45,796 nucleotides of DNA from [Haemophilus] felis (GCA_002015125.1 MUYB01000017.1:1-45796), one strand, 5' to 3'. Counted from the first letter of the stretch, positions 1-8,472 are shown. Translations and numbers: made by a program. The notes: generated from the sequence alone by a model not told the origin.

Positions 1-31
1 AATGGACAAAAATCCCACATTTTTGTCCATT
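1..31. terminator. Perfect palindrome after glyS, possible terminator
   Basis: Arms at 1-13 and 19-31 are perfect 13-base inverted repeats around a 5-base loop, beginning 7 bases after the glyS stop codon. The place fits a terminator. The stem is AT-rich and its T run lies inside the arm, and the left side is cut by the window edge, so a protein-binding dyad or dispersed repeat is also possible. Confidence 0.45.
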
Positions 32-37
32 ACACCA

Positions 38-2104
38 CTATTGCAACAACGAAATATCCGCCACTTGCAAGAATAAGTTTTGCAGGGCGTTTAAAATGGC
101 TAAGCGGTTTTGGCGAAGTTTTTGGTCTTCGGCATTTACCATTACGTTGTCGAAGAAGTTATTCACAGGCTGACGCAGGCTGGCTAGTTTATCCAACACC
201 GCCGTATAATCGCCGTTGGCAATCAATGGCAGAATGTCTTTTTCCAACGCCAGCACGCTTTCCGCCAAGGATTTCTCCGCAGGTTCCACGCAAGCGGTCA
301 GATCAACGGCAGCGATTGCAATGTCCGCTTTGGCAAGAATGTTGCTCACACGTTTGTTTGCTGCCGCCAAAGCTTCCGCTGCATCTAAGTTGCGGAAGTG
401 CGACACCGCACGTACACGAGCATCGAAATCAGATGGTTTGGTTGGACGGCGAGCGAGTACCGCTTGAATTACGTCCACGGCAATACCTTCGTCTTGATAC
501 CACGCACGGAAACGCCCGAGCATAAAGTCTACTACTTCGTCCACTACGTTTTTATTAGTGAGTTTATCGCCAAACAACACGGCAGATTTTTGTACTAAAT
601 CACTCAGATCAAGCGGTAAGTTTTTCTCCACGATAATGCGTAACGCACCGAGTGCGGCACGGCGTAAAGCGAATGGGTCGGCACTGCCTTTTGGCTGCTG
701 ACCGATACCGAAAATACCTGTGAGTGTGTCGAATTTGTCCGCTAACGCCACCGAACTTGCCACCAACGATTTCGGCAACTCATCGCCCGCAAAACGTGGC
801 ATATATTGCTCGTTCAACGCTACCGCCACTTCTTCATCTTCGCCATCGTGACGGGCGTAGTGCATACCCATTACGCCTTGGGTGTCGGTAAATTCAAACA
901 CCATATTGGTCATCAAATCGCATTTTGACAACAAGCCAGCCCGTTTGGCTTTGGCTTCGTCCGCCCCGATTTGTTTGGCAATTTCGCCTGCGAGTTGCTC
1001 AATGCGAGCGGTTTTATCACGCAAGGTGCCGAGCTGTTGTTGGAATAGCACGGTTTCTAAACGTGGTAACTGATCTTCCAAACGCTGTTTTAAGTCGGTT
1101 TTGAAGAAGAACTCCGCATCGGTTAAACGTGGGCGAACCACTTTTTCGTTCCCTTCAATGATCTTGCTTGGATCATCAGGGTTGATGTTCGACACAAAAA
1201 TAAAGTGCGGTAATAATTTGCCGTCTTTATCGTAAATTGGGAAATATTTTTGGTCGCCTTTCATCGTATAAACCAAGGCTTCCGCTGGCACGGCAAGGAA
1301 ACGCTCTTCAAATTTTGCCGCCAACACGTTTGGATATTCAACGAGAGAAGTCACTTCATCGAGCAAATCGTCTTCAATGTCCGCCACACCACCTAAAGCG
1401 GTCGCTTTTTCTTGTGATTTTGCCAAGATCATTTCACGACGTTGGTTGAAATCCGCAATGACCGAGCCTTTTTCCGCCAATAATTGCGGATATTGATCAG
1501 CGTGGGTAATTTCAAATTGACGTTCGCCTAAGAAACGGTGACCACGAATGGTGCGACCGCTCTCTACGCCCAAAATTTCGCCTGCGATTAACTCATCGCC
1601 AAGCAGCATCGTAACCGTATGAACAGGGCGGATAAATTGCACGGTTTTGTCTGCCCAACGCATTGGTTTTGGAATTGGCAATTTCGCCAAGGCATTTGCC
1701 ACAATGTCTTTCAGTAAGTTTTTGGTCGGCTGCCCTTCGATCACCGCACGATGCACCAACCATTCGCCTTTGTCGGTGGCAAGGCGTTCCGCCTGCTCAA
1801 CAGCAATGCCACAGCCTTTCGCCCAGCCTTCTGCGGCTTTGGTTGGCTTGCCTTCCGCATCAAACGCTGCCGACACCGCCGGCCCACGCTTTTCAATCTC
1901 TTTGCTTGGCTGGCTGGTGGCTAAGCCCAACACCTTCACCGCCAAACGGCGTGGTGCGGCAAACCATTGCACGCTGTCAAACGCCAAACCCGCTTGGTTC
2001 AGCTCCAATTCCATATTCTCTGCAAACGCAGTCGCTAATTTTTTGAGTGCCTTCGGTGGCAACTCTTCAGTGCCGATCTCGGCGAGGAAGTTTTGTGTTG
2101 TCAT
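38..2104 (-). CDS. glyS: Glycine--tRNA ligase beta subunit
   Basis: Beta subunit of the alpha2-beta2 glycyl-tRNA synthetase, which charges tRNA-Gly in the cytoplasm; the catalytic core is in the alpha subunit (glyQ at 7458-8363) and this chain supplies tRNA recognition. The 688 residues match the usual length, and the N-terminus has the family signature [13 protein letters not shown]. The start is the ATG at 2104. Base composition is visibly richer in GC than the gene upstream. Normally glyS lies close behind glyQ; here about 5.3 kb separates them, and the restriction-modification ORF stops only 15 bases before this start, leaving almost no room for a private promoter. Expression is probably by read-through, or from a promoter inside the upstream gene. 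Confidence 0.97.
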   Translation of the reverse strand: MTTQNFLAEIGTEELPPKALKKLATAFAENMELELNQAGLAFDSVQWFAAPRRLAVKVLGLATSQPSKEIEKRGPAVSAAFDAEGKPTKAAEGWAKGCGIAVEQAERLATDKGEWLVHRAVIEGQPTKNLLKDIVANALAKLPIPKPMRWADKTVQFIRPVHTVTMLLGDELIAGEILGVESGRTIRGHRFLGERQFEITHADQYPQLLAEKGSVIADFNQRREMILAKSQEKATALGGVADIEDDLLDEVTSLVEYPNVLAAKFEERFLAVPAEALVYTMKGDQKYFPIYDKDGKLLPHFIFVSNINPDDPSKIIEGNEKVVRPRLTDAEFFFKTDLKQRLEDQLPRLETVLFQQQLGTLRDKTARIEQLAGEIAKQIGADEAKAKRAGLLSKCDLMTNMVFEFTDTQGVMGMHYARHDGEDEEVAVALNEQYMPRFAGDELPKSLVASSVALADKFDTLTGIFGIGQQPKGSADPFALRRAALGALRIIVEKNLPLDLSDLVQKSAVLFGDKLTNKNVVDEVVDFMLGRFRAWYQDEGIAVDVIQAVLARRPTKPSDFDARVRAVSHFRNLDAAEALAAANKRVSNILAKADIAIAAVDLTACVEPAEKSLAESVLALEKDILPLIANGDYTAVLDKLASLRQPVNNFFDNVMVNAEDQKLRQNRLAILNALQNLFLQVADISLLQ

Positions 2105-2118
2105 TGTTTTCTCTATTT

Positions 2119-4083
2119 CTAAAATCTAAGTTGTAAATTTAATTTGAAGTAAAGTTCCCCATTTTCTGCAATCAATGAACCATACCTGTGGCGAGTTGTA
2201 GAAGGGGTATCAAAACGGATATTTTCATAAAGATAGCTTTCTAAACTCTCTAAATCCGTTATATGGTAGGCAATTTGCGAGCCATCGCTTTTTACTACAA
2301 TCGTTCCGTTAGCAAGATATTGCCCATTCCATTTTGATCCTGCAAAAAATCCTAGAAGGATCGCAACCAATAATTTCTTAACTTTAATTTTTAAACCATC
2401 TAAATCCGTGATAAATAGCATAGGATTTTGTTCAAAAATAGCATTTAAGTTTTCATCTAGCGTATTCGTTCTATTCTTATGAAATTCAAGTAGCATTTCT
2501 GCTACAAGTCTAGGCATAATACTATCAACGAGATCAAGATTATAACCCATTGTTATTTGCTCAACTCGTTCAAATTTTAAACTTCCACCATTATGATAGA
2601 TCGCAGATATACGATCTTTTAATTTTGTTTTGGTGTTAATTGCATTGATTTCATCTAGCAAATCAGCTGATAAATTTTTTACCTTATAAATAAAGTTCGT
2701 ATTTCCAGAAGCATTTAATAAGGTTGGATCACTTCCTAAATAAGATTTAATACCAAATCCTTGCCCTGTATATTGCTCATTTTCATTCTCAATATCTAGA
2801 ACAATATCTGCTTTTTGATTAGAGTTTCCGCCTTTAATCAACGTAACACCTAGCTGATTACTAATGATATGGAAATCAGGTATATCAAAAGTGCTACGTC
2901 CATTTTTTATACTTTCTGCTAGCGAACCTAACACTGCCTGATTTAAAAATGATGATGTTTTAACTTGATGTGTTTCGCCTGTTTTTTTATTCTCAATTTG
3001 AACAGTATCATTCTCCGATAAATAGCAATCTTGCTGGATATTTAGCGTGGTTACTTTCTTCACTTTGAAGAAGTCTTGAATTGGATTAAGATCTTTATCT
3101 GCAAGATGAATTTTTTGATCTGTTAATAATTTTAAGAAAGTATAAAGCTCTGTCCACTCACCTTTATTTTTAGTTCTTTTCACTTCATCTTCTCCATTTA
3201 TGTGATCTAAAAAGTTCATATACTCAATCATTCTTTCCCCACAAGCTCTTACTGCATCAACTGCTACACTATTGCCTAGTTGTTTCATTGCTTGAGATTT
3301 AGGTACAGGAAATTCAAAATCATCAGGAAATCCTTGTATCTTTCTTGCTTGTTCTGGCATTATCTGACGAACCTCTCCATTAACTAAATAATGATCCCAG
3401 TTTCTACGATCTCCAATTTTAGATCCGCGTCCGCCAACTCGTAATGTATAACCTATATCTCTATCACACTTCCCCCCCCATACATCAGACATTGTGAATT
3501 TTAATGGAACAGGTTTCGGAAAAGAAAAGTTACTTAATAATTGATCATCTCTAAAACCAATCATAAATGCTCTTGGTCTTAATTGGGGTAAACCAAAATC
3601 AGAAGCCTTAATGATCTGAAAATAAAAGCTATAACCTAGCTCATTCTCCAAAATATCACGAATGATCTTAAATGTTTTTCCACCATCGTGATTAACGATT
3701 CCCCTAACATTTTCTAAAAAAAATGCTTTAGGTCTTTTTGCTTCTAAAATCTCAACAATGTTGAAAAATAAATTTCCACGCTCTGATTTATGCATGTCAT
3801 TAAACCCTCGTTTATATCCAGCTTGACTGAATGGCTGGCAAGGGAACCCTGCACAAAGCACATCGAAATCAGGTAAATCAAAAGGGCTAATTTTTCTAAT
3901 ATCATCATTAAAAAGGTTATTAGAAAAGAGTGAAGGATTACTTTTCTTGAAATTATATTCATAGGTCCTTCTTGCATATTCATCTATTTCAGATGCAAAA
4001 ACACACTCTCCACCTAAACTTTCCATTGCTAGATGAAATCCACCAATGCCTGCAAATAAATCAATAAAAGTAAATTTTTTCAT
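2119..4083 (-). CDS. Fused cytosine-C5 DNA methyltransferase / HpaII-like restriction endonuclease
   Basis: A 654-residue chain joining both halves of a type II restriction-modification system. Residues 1 to about 290 are a C5 methyltransferase: motif I FAGIGGF (10-16), motif [13 protein letters not shown] with catalytic Cys82, motif VI ENV (124-126), motif VIII QLRPR (167-171), a short target-recognition region (about 185-245), motif IX around 245-253 and motif X GNS (270-272). Residues about 305-654 resemble the HpaII endonuclease family: an NKGEWTELY opening, then KADIVLDI and [10 protein letters not shown] (about 424-451), then [12 protein letters not shown]. Asp426 and Lys446 are candidate catalytic residues by inference. 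HpaII cuts CCGG, so that site is likely but unproven here. The gene is AT-rich beside glyS, suggesting transfer. A GTG with a good Shine-Dalgarno sits at the domain boundary (see 3181-3195), so a separate nuclease of about 354 residues may also be made. It resembles joined HpaII M and R genes; either a true fusion or two proteins in one frame. Confidence 0.88.
   Translation of the reverse strand: MKKFTFIDLFAGIGGFHLAMESLGGECVFASEIDEYARRTYEYNFKKSNPSLFSNNLFNDDIRKISPFDLPDFDVLCAGFPCQPFSQAGYKRGFNDMHKSERGNLFFNIVEILEAKRPKAFFLENVRGIVNHDGGKTFKIIRDILENELGYSFYFQIIKASDFGLPQLRPRAFMIGFRDDQLLSNFSFPKPVPLKFTMSDVWGGKCDRDIGYTLRVGGRGSKIGDRRNWDHYLVNGEVRQIMPEQARKIQGFPDDFEFPVPKSQAMKQLGNSVAVDAVRACGERMIEYMNFLDHINGEDEVKRTKNKGEWTELYTFLKLLTDQKIHLADKDLNPIQDFFKVKKVTTLNIQQDCYLSENDTVQIENKKTGETHQVKTSSFLNQAVLGSLAESIKNGRSTFDIPDFHIISNQLGVTLIKGGNSNQKADIVLDIENENEQYTGQGFGIKSYLGSDPTLLNASGNTNFIYKVKNLSADLLDEINAINTKTKLKDRISAIYHNGGSLKFERVEQITMGYNLDLVDSIMPRLVAEMLLEFHKNRTNTLDENLNAIFEQNPMLFITDLDGLKIKVKKLLVAILLGFFAGSKWNGQYLANGTIVVKSDGSQIAYHITDLESLESYLYENIRFDTPSTTRHRYGSLIAENGELYFKLNLQLRF
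3181..3195 (-). promoter_or_regulatory. Internal ribosome-binding site and GTG start for the endonuclease half
   Basis: On the minus strand GGAG (3195-3192) is followed after 8 bases by GTG (3183-3181), in frame with the fused ORF at residue 301. This lies just before the HpaII-like NKGEW sequence. Starting here would give a 354-residue nuclease, close to the length I recall for HpaII itself. The layout is seen; its use is inferred. Confidence 0.5.
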
Positions 4084-4151
4084 TATTATATTTCTTAATT
4101 TTTAATACAAATTTGTACTTTCCATTAACAATGTAATCTTCGTTTTAACAT

Positions 4152-4442
4152 CTATACAGACTTATCCCCTTGTGGTACTTGCTCACGAAATTTCGCTGGC
4201 AAACTGCGTGGCGTGAGAATATCCACTTTTATGCCGAGTAAGGTTTCCAATTCATCTTTCAAGCCACATAAGTCGAACATTGTGGTTTTAGGCATAGGCT
4301 CAACTAGCAAATCTAGATCGCTACTCTCTGTATCAGAGCCATTGAGAACCGATCCAAAAATACGTGGATTAGCAAAATTAAATTGTGCCGACAGGGACAA
4401 AATTTGTTGGCGATGTTTAGAGAGTAATTCAGATGGTCGCAT
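4152..4442 (-). CDS. MntA-type nucleotidyltransferase (orphan, antitoxin-like)
   Basis: A 96-residue minimal nucleotidyltransferase. It carries the polymerase-beta fold signature GSx10DxD exactly: Gly30-Ser31, then Asp42 and Asp44 in SDLDLLVE. Such proteins usually act as the antitoxin of HEPN-MNT toxin pairs, modifying the HEPN RNase with AMP. No HEPN (DUF86-type) partner lies on either side: upstream is a yhcG remnant and downstream, after 68 bases, is the methyltransferase-endonuclease. It may be the survivor of a broken pair or work with a partner elsewhere. It reads in the same direction as the restriction gene and may share its transcript. Confidence 0.85.
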   Translation of the reverse strand: MRPSELLSKHRQQILSLSAQFNFANPRIFGSVLNGSDTESSDLDLLVEPMPKTTMFDLCGLKDELETLLGIKVDILTPRSLPAKFREQVPQGDKSV

Positions 4443-4478
4443 TTTGTTCTCCTTATTTTTGCACTTTTTCTACAAGAT

Positions 4479-4716
4479 CTCACCCCTTGTAGTTATTCAC
4501 TCACAGCCCAAAAACGTTCCTTCGCCCTTTCCACCGCCAAATGTAATCACTGTTCCAACACTTTTTTACTTGGCAACACCGCCATATATTCGGCGATATG
4601 AATATCACTCTGTTTTAAATCGAGCAACTCCACCTGTTCCGCTTTTTTCAATGTACAAAGAATAATGCCAAGCGGTGGTTTTTTGTCTGCTCCTTGCTCG
4701 TATTTTGCAAGCCTCA
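4479..4716 (-). pseudogene. C-terminal remnant of a yhcG/DUF1016-family nuclease
   Basis: Read on the minus strand, this stretch gives LRLAKYEQGADKKPPLG, then IILCTLKKAEQVELL, DIHIAEYMAVLP and, after a TGA stop, LHLAVERAKERFW. This is the conserved C-terminal tail of YhcG/DUF1016 proteins (PD-(D/E)XK-type nuclease-like). There is no start, no N-terminal half and an internal stop, so it is dead. It begins right after the stop of the gene at 4731-5180. Its last part is about 80% identical by eye to 5411-5478. Confidence 0.7.
4526..4601. repeat. Direct repeat copy A (yhcG tail)
   Basis: About 70 bases that match 5411-5478 at roughly 80% by eye, in the same orientation, with a gap of about ten bases in the other copy. 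Both derive from the 3' end of yhcG-like genes. The two copies flank the two-gene unit at 4731-5328. Confidence 0.7.
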
Positions 4717-4730
4717 GTCACGATAAATTT

Positions 4731-5180
4731 TTAAATATTTCCACGCTGAACTAATTCATCAATTTTCTGACGAATCGCTTTCATTCTTTGTTGGAAAAGT
4801 TTATCTGAAACTGTACCAAACAAAATATCGTGAGTTGCCATAAATCGAATTTCTGCAATATTGTCCTCACGCTCTGAACGAAATGTTAAAACAATCAATG
4901 GGTCATTTTCGTTATTTTTATCTACTCTTGCATGATAAATCCCCAAATAATAAGGAACAGCCCCTTTAGCCAAACTACTATCTTTTATTCTACCAAACAC
5001 ACGATCTATATTTTCTTTATAAACCTCAATAAATTTCTGCTCAGTCCACATTTCAATTAAATCAGCAATATTCGCTGAATGATGAAGAATATCATCATCG
5101 CTAAATCCCAACTCTTTGCTAATTTCCACAAAAAGTGCGTGAATTTTAGCCTCTGTGATGACTATTTTCTCTATCGTCAT
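4731..5180 (-). CDS. Hypothetical protein, second gene of an unrecognised pair
   Basis: A 149-residue soluble protein that I do not recognise. It has no signal peptide or membrane segment. The middle holds the strand-like stretches AVPYYLGIYHARV and DPLIVLTFRSERED, and the C-terminus (FQQRMKAIRQKIDELVQRG) looks helical. Its start overlaps the end of the 60-residue gene by 35 bases in another frame, a sign of translational coupling. The pair lies between two yhcG/DUF1016 remnants in an island with restriction-modification and antitoxin-like genes, so a toxin-antitoxin or defence role is possible but not shown by any motif. Confidence 0.75.
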   Translation of the reverse strand: MTIEKIVITEAKIHALFVEISKELGFSDDDILHHSANIADLIEMWTEQKFIEVYKENIDRVFGRIKDSSLAKGAVPYYLGIYHARVDKNNENDPLIVLTFRSEREDNIAEIRFMATHDILFGTVSDKLFQQRMKAIRQKIDELVQRGNI

Positions 5181-5328
5181 TTTTATGTCTCGCCAATTTT
5201 CTTTGAATTTGTAGTATTAAATCCTGCTTCCGTTCTTCTGCTGTTTGCCCTTTAATTTCCATATAACCTAATCCGTTGGTTTTTTGGATAATTTCTTGAA
5301 TATAAGGTGCATTGATAGGCTTTGACAT
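5146..5328 (-). CDS. Hypothetical 60-residue protein, first gene of an unrecognised pair
   Basis: A small, charged protein beginning MSKPINAPYIQEIIQKTNG and rich in Lys, Arg, Gln and Glu in its second half. The start at 5328 is preferred because a perfect AGGAGG lies at 5333-5338 on this strand, 4 bases upstream; a longer reading from 5346 would place that ribosome site inside the gene. It overlaps the 149-residue gene by 35 bases. A small protein ahead of a larger one is a common toxin-antitoxin order, but I see no known antitoxin fold. Confidence 0.7.
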   Translation of the reverse strand: MSKPINAPYIQEIIQKTNGLGYMEIKGQTAEERKQDLILQIQRKLARHKNDDRENSHHRG

Positions 5329-5410
5329 ATTTTCCTCCTCAAGCAAAATTTCTGTTATATGGGTACTAACTAATTAAAAAATATAATCAAATTCAACGAC
5401 TTTTTATTTA

Positions 5411-5478
5411 TCTCTTTCCACCACCAAATGTAATCGCTATTTCAACACTTCTTTGTTTGGCAATACAGTCGGCGATGT
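5411..5478. repeat. Direct repeat copy B (yhcG tail)
   Basis: Second copy of the roughly 70-base repeat seen at 4526-4601, same orientation, with an internal gap of about ten bases. It is fused to the N-terminal half of a yhcG-like gene. Recombination between the copies would excise the intervening two-gene unit. Confidence 0.7.
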
Positions 5479-5933
5479 AAATAATGTAGGCTAATCCAAC
5501 GCTCTTGAGCAGTCATTGTGGCGTAAAATTCACGTTTGATTGGCTCATCAATGGCTAACAGCTTGGTAAAATGCGTCCAACTCAATTGTGCAATCAGTGA
5601 TTGCAAAATGTTTAAGTCAGGTAAACTACTTGCAAACTGCATCATATAGCCCAAATTTCTTGGGCTCCAACCTTTGCCAAATTCTTTCGTTAAATGTTTT
5701 GATAAATTAGGAATAATATCCTTGCCATATTCGGCACGCTCACCTTGCAATACATATTGATTAATGCGTTGTCCAATATGCCAATAAAGCAAGGTAAGCT
5801 CTGCATTTACCGCCGTCGCCATTCGCTGTTTAGACGATTGGATCAAAGCAGAAATTTCTTGGATAAAATCTTTTGAATTTTCGTTAGTTATTATCACAGT
5901 CGCCGCATTTCCACCTTTTGCAAATTTTTCCAA
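5411..5933 (-). pseudogene. yhcG/DUF1016 gene with internal deletion (N-terminal half kept)
   Basis: The ORF from 5933 to 5442 gives 163 residues of the DUF1016 N-terminal domain: AELTLLYWHIGQRINQYVL, then EYGKDIIPNLSKHLTKEFG and WSPRNLGYMMQFA. After ERWISL the frame runs into sequence homologous to the far C-terminal tail of the same family (see 5411-5478) but out of register, ending at RRLYCQTKKC. The central part, including the nuclease core, is missing. Full-length relatives are around 340-380 residues. The N-terminal domain could still be made, but I judge the gene broken. Confidence 0.75.
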
Positions 5934-5951
5934 AAATCTGACCGCCTGCCA

Positions 5952-6575
5952 CTACTTCGGCTGTGTTTCCCTCAATTCTGGATATTTTGCGTTCATTTTT
6001 TTCGCCCAATCCACCAAGTGTGGGGCGGTTTCGCTTAAATTGACGCTCAATTTAGCGGCACGCATCACAAACCAGTCAATCACACAAACAGCGGAAATGG
6101 TACCTAAATTTAGCTCGTCGCTGAAAGAGACAAGTTGACGTTCAAGTTCGTTGAAACTGCGAAGATTGCGGTCGATAACCTGCTGATGGCGGCTTGTCCA
6201 CCACTCATTTTCAGGGCGGAAGAAACGCTCAGCGATCATCGGTAGGGTGTTTTCCATAATGCCGTCGGCAAGGGCGTGCAGTTGTAATTGTGTCCAACGT
6301 GCATCACCTTGTGACAGAAGACGAGGTTTGTGCGAACTTTTGGCACCAAGATCATCGAGATATTCCGCAATTACTTGGCTGTTGTAAAGCCACTCGCCGT
6401 TGTCTAATTGCAACGCAGGCACACGACCAAGGGGATTATCTTGGTTGTGAGGGGAATTAGGATCAAAGGCAGCTTGAATGGTTTGCAATTCAATGTGATC
6501 GTCCAGTTGATGATATTTAATCACCGCCATTACTTTGCGAACATATGGGCTTGTGGTTGAGTGCCAGAGTTTCAT
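5952..6575 (-). CDS. Glutathione S-transferase family protein
   Basis: A 207-residue cytosolic GST-fold protein. Residues 1-75 form the thioredoxin-like glutathione domain, with STTSPYVRKV near the N-terminus (a Ser/Thr in the place of the GSH-activating residue), GRVPALQLDNGEWLYNSQVI containing the cis-Pro and the Gln/Ser used for the gamma-glutamyl group, and YLDDL. Residues about 90-207 form the all-helical domain. It resembles YibF-type GSTs of unknown substrate. It starts 10 bases after the stop of the exonuclease-glutaredoxin gene, so the two are probably co-transcribed, which suggests a shared thiol or redox setting. Confidence 0.85.
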   Translation of the reverse strand: MKLWHSTTSPYVRKVMAVIKYHQLDDHIELQTIQAAFDPNSPHNQDNPLGRVPALQLDNGEWLYNSQVIAEYLDDLGAKSSHKPRLLSQGDARWTQLQLHALADGIMENTLPMIAERFFRPENEWWTSRHQQVIDRNLRSFNELERQLVSFSDELNLGTISAVCVIDWFVMRAAKLSVNLSETAPHLVDWAKKMNAKYPELRETQPK

Positions 6576-6584
6576 ATTGTTTTC

Positions 6585-7448
6585 CTATACGTTAAAAAAG
6601 TTATCAAGTTCGTTGATGTCTAAAATAATCTGTTGATTTTCCAGCAATAAGGCTGGAATACCAATATTGCCCTTGGTTTTGACTTGCTCGAAGGCTGGCA
6701 GGGTATCTCTTAATTTTAAAAAGGCTTTGAGTGCTGCCCCGCTTTTGGTGATGTCAAAAGGAATATAGTCTACGTTTAACTGTTGTAGCGTTGAAACAAA
6801 AGGGGCAGTGTCGGGGCACCAATCAGCAAAATATAAAACAGGTTTCATTGTTGTTTCCTTACGAATTGTCATTAAATGTTGGTAAATTCTCAAACACGCA
6901 TAGGCATCAAGTGCGGCATATTTGAGCTGTGCTTTGGATAAATGCGGACTTTCCCAATTTGATGTTTGTTGTGCCTTTGAGATTTTTTCATTGAATAAAA
7001 TAGCATAAATTTTACGCAATGCTTTATCTTTAATGCCAAACTCTGGGGCGAGATCCTGTAAATCGATAAATCCAGCAAAAGGAAAATCGCCTGTGAGTAA
7101 TTGAATGCTTTGATAATCATCTTGTAGGCTAATTCCAATTTTTTTAATCTTCGGTGAGCTTAAAAGCCAAGCCAAACCTGATGGCATACCTATTTTATTT
7201 GTGCAAAACAAATAGGCATCCGTTTCAGTTGAAATTTGAATTAATGCGACTTCCGAATATTTTCTGCCCTTTCCAAAATAAGGTTTCCACTCACTATCAA
7301 AGCCAACGACTTTTTCACTCATTAAGAATTTTAACGCATTATTGGCTTTTTCTAGGGTATCAATTGGGTGAATACGCCCTGAAAAAACCGCTCGATTTTC
7401 TAATTGAGAGAGTTCTTCCTTGGAAATTTTTTCTTTGAAACCATACAT
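6585..7448 (-). CDS. RNase D-like 3'-5' exonuclease fused to a glutaredoxin-like domain
   Basis: One ORF of 287 residues with two domains. Residues about 25-195 are a DEDDy exonuclease of the RNase D/WRN type: VVGFDSEW (Asp51, Glu53), GISLQDD (Asp110/111) and KYAALDAYA with the YxxxD signature (Tyr177, Asp181). Residues 201-287 are glutaredoxin-like, MKPVLYFADWCPDTAPFV, with a single Cys211 in CPDT instead of CPYC and a cis-Pro in NIGIPALLL. At the junction Met201 (6846-6848) is preceded by AAGGAAA, a fair Shine-Dalgarno, and an out-of-frame TAA lies just before it. The second domain may therefore be an independent gene that became joined in frame. glyQ lies 9 bases upstream, so this is probably part of the glyQ transcript. 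Confidence 0.85.
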   Translation of the reverse strand: MYGFKEKISKEELSQLENRAVFSGRIHPIDTLEKANNALKFLMSEKVVGFDSEWKPYFGKGRKYSEVALIQISTETDAYLFCTNKIGMPSGLAWLLSSPKIKKIGISLQDDYQSIQLLTGDFPFAGFIDLQDLAPEFGIKDKALRKIYAILFNEKISKAQQTSNWESPHLSKAQLKYAALDAYACLRIYQHLMTIRKETTMKPVLYFADWCPDTAPFVSTLQQLNVDYIPFDITKSGAALKAFLKLRDTLPAFEQVKTKGNIGIPALLLENQQIILDINELDNFFNV

Positions 7449-7457
7449 TTAAACAAA

Positions 7458-8363
7458 TTACTTCTTACACCCCGGGAACCCCAACGCTTCACGGCTGGCG
7501 TAGTAGGCTTCGGCAACGCCTTTGGTTAAGGCACGGATGCGTAAAATGTAACGTTGGCGTTCGGTCACGGAAATTGCTTTGCGTGCGTCAAGCAAGTTGA
7601 AGCTGTGGGCGGCTTTTAAAATGCGTTCGTAGGCTGGCAACGGTAGCGGTTTTTCGAGAGCCAAGAGTTCGCTGGCTTCTTTTTCGTATTGGTCGAAGCA
7701 GTAGAATAAGAAATCGGTGTTGGCGTATTCGAAATTGTAGGTGGATTGCTCCACTTCGTTTTGGTGGAATACATCGCCGTAGGTGGTTTTGCCGAGTGGG
7801 CCGTCTGACCACACGAGATCGTACACGCTGTCCACGCCTTGAATGTACATCGCTAAACGCTCTAAGCCGTAAGTGATTTCACCTGTGACAGGTTTACATT
7901 CCAAACCGCCCACTTGTTGGAAGTAAGTAAATTGGGTCACTTCCATGCCGTTTAGCCACACTTCCCAGCCCAAGCCCCACGCCCCTAGGGTTGGGTTTTC
8001 CCAGTTGTCTTCCACGAAACGAATATCGTTTTGGGTTGGGTCGAAGCCGAGCATTTTTAAGCTATCTAGGTATAGCTCTTGGATATTATCTGGCGACGGT
8101 TTGATCACCACTTGGAACTGGTAATAATGTTGCAAACGGTTTGGGTTTTCGCCGTAGCGACCGTCTGTTGGGCGGCGTGATGGTTGTACATAAGCCGCTG
8201 CCATTGGTTCAGGGCCGAGAGCTTTTAAACAGGTCATCGGGTGAGATGTGCCTGCACCCACTTCCATATCAAAGGGCTGCACAATCACGCAGCCTTGGTT
8301 TGCCCAGTAATCTTGTAAGGCAAGGATCATTCCTTGGAAGGTTTTTACGTTGAATTTTGTCAT
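7458..8363 (-). CDS. glyQ: Glycine--tRNA ligase alpha subunit
   Basis: Catalytic alpha subunit of bacterial alpha2-beta2 glycyl-tRNA synthetase; it activates glycine with ATP and works with GlyS. The 301 residues match the family length. The N-terminus [37 protein letters not shown] and the [19 protein letters not shown] stretch are class II features of this family. The start at ATG 8363 agrees with the conserved N-terminus. It is the first gene of the minus-strand run to glyS and has its own promoter (8410-8438). Its partner gene is displaced by the accessory island. Confidence 0.98.
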
Positions 8364-8409
8364 AATGGCTTCTTAATTAAAGTTAGAAATAAATAGGGAA
8401 ACGCTGTTG

Positions 8410-8438
8410 ATTATATTGGAAAGTGCGGTGGGGATAAA
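8410..8438 (-). promoter_or_regulatory. Predicted glyQ promoter with an uptake sequence in the spacer
   Basis: On the minus strand TTTATC (8438-8433) and a perfect TATAAT (8415-8410) are separated by 17 bases. The -35 is weak (3 of 6). The DNA uptake core at 8421-8429 lies entirely in the spacer. Confidence 0.5.
8421..8429 (+). repeat. DNA uptake signal sequence core
   Basis: Exact AAGTGCGGT followed by GGGGATAAAG. It sits within the glyQ promoter spacer. Confidence 0.85.
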
Positions 8439-8472
8439 GAATAATCTAGCACGAGAATAATATTGTCCTACT

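Noticed and set aside
5442..5933. Intact short DUF1016 N-terminal protein
   Set aside because: The frame ends in out-of-register sequence homologous to the family's C-terminal tail, which shows an internal deletion rather than a natural short form.
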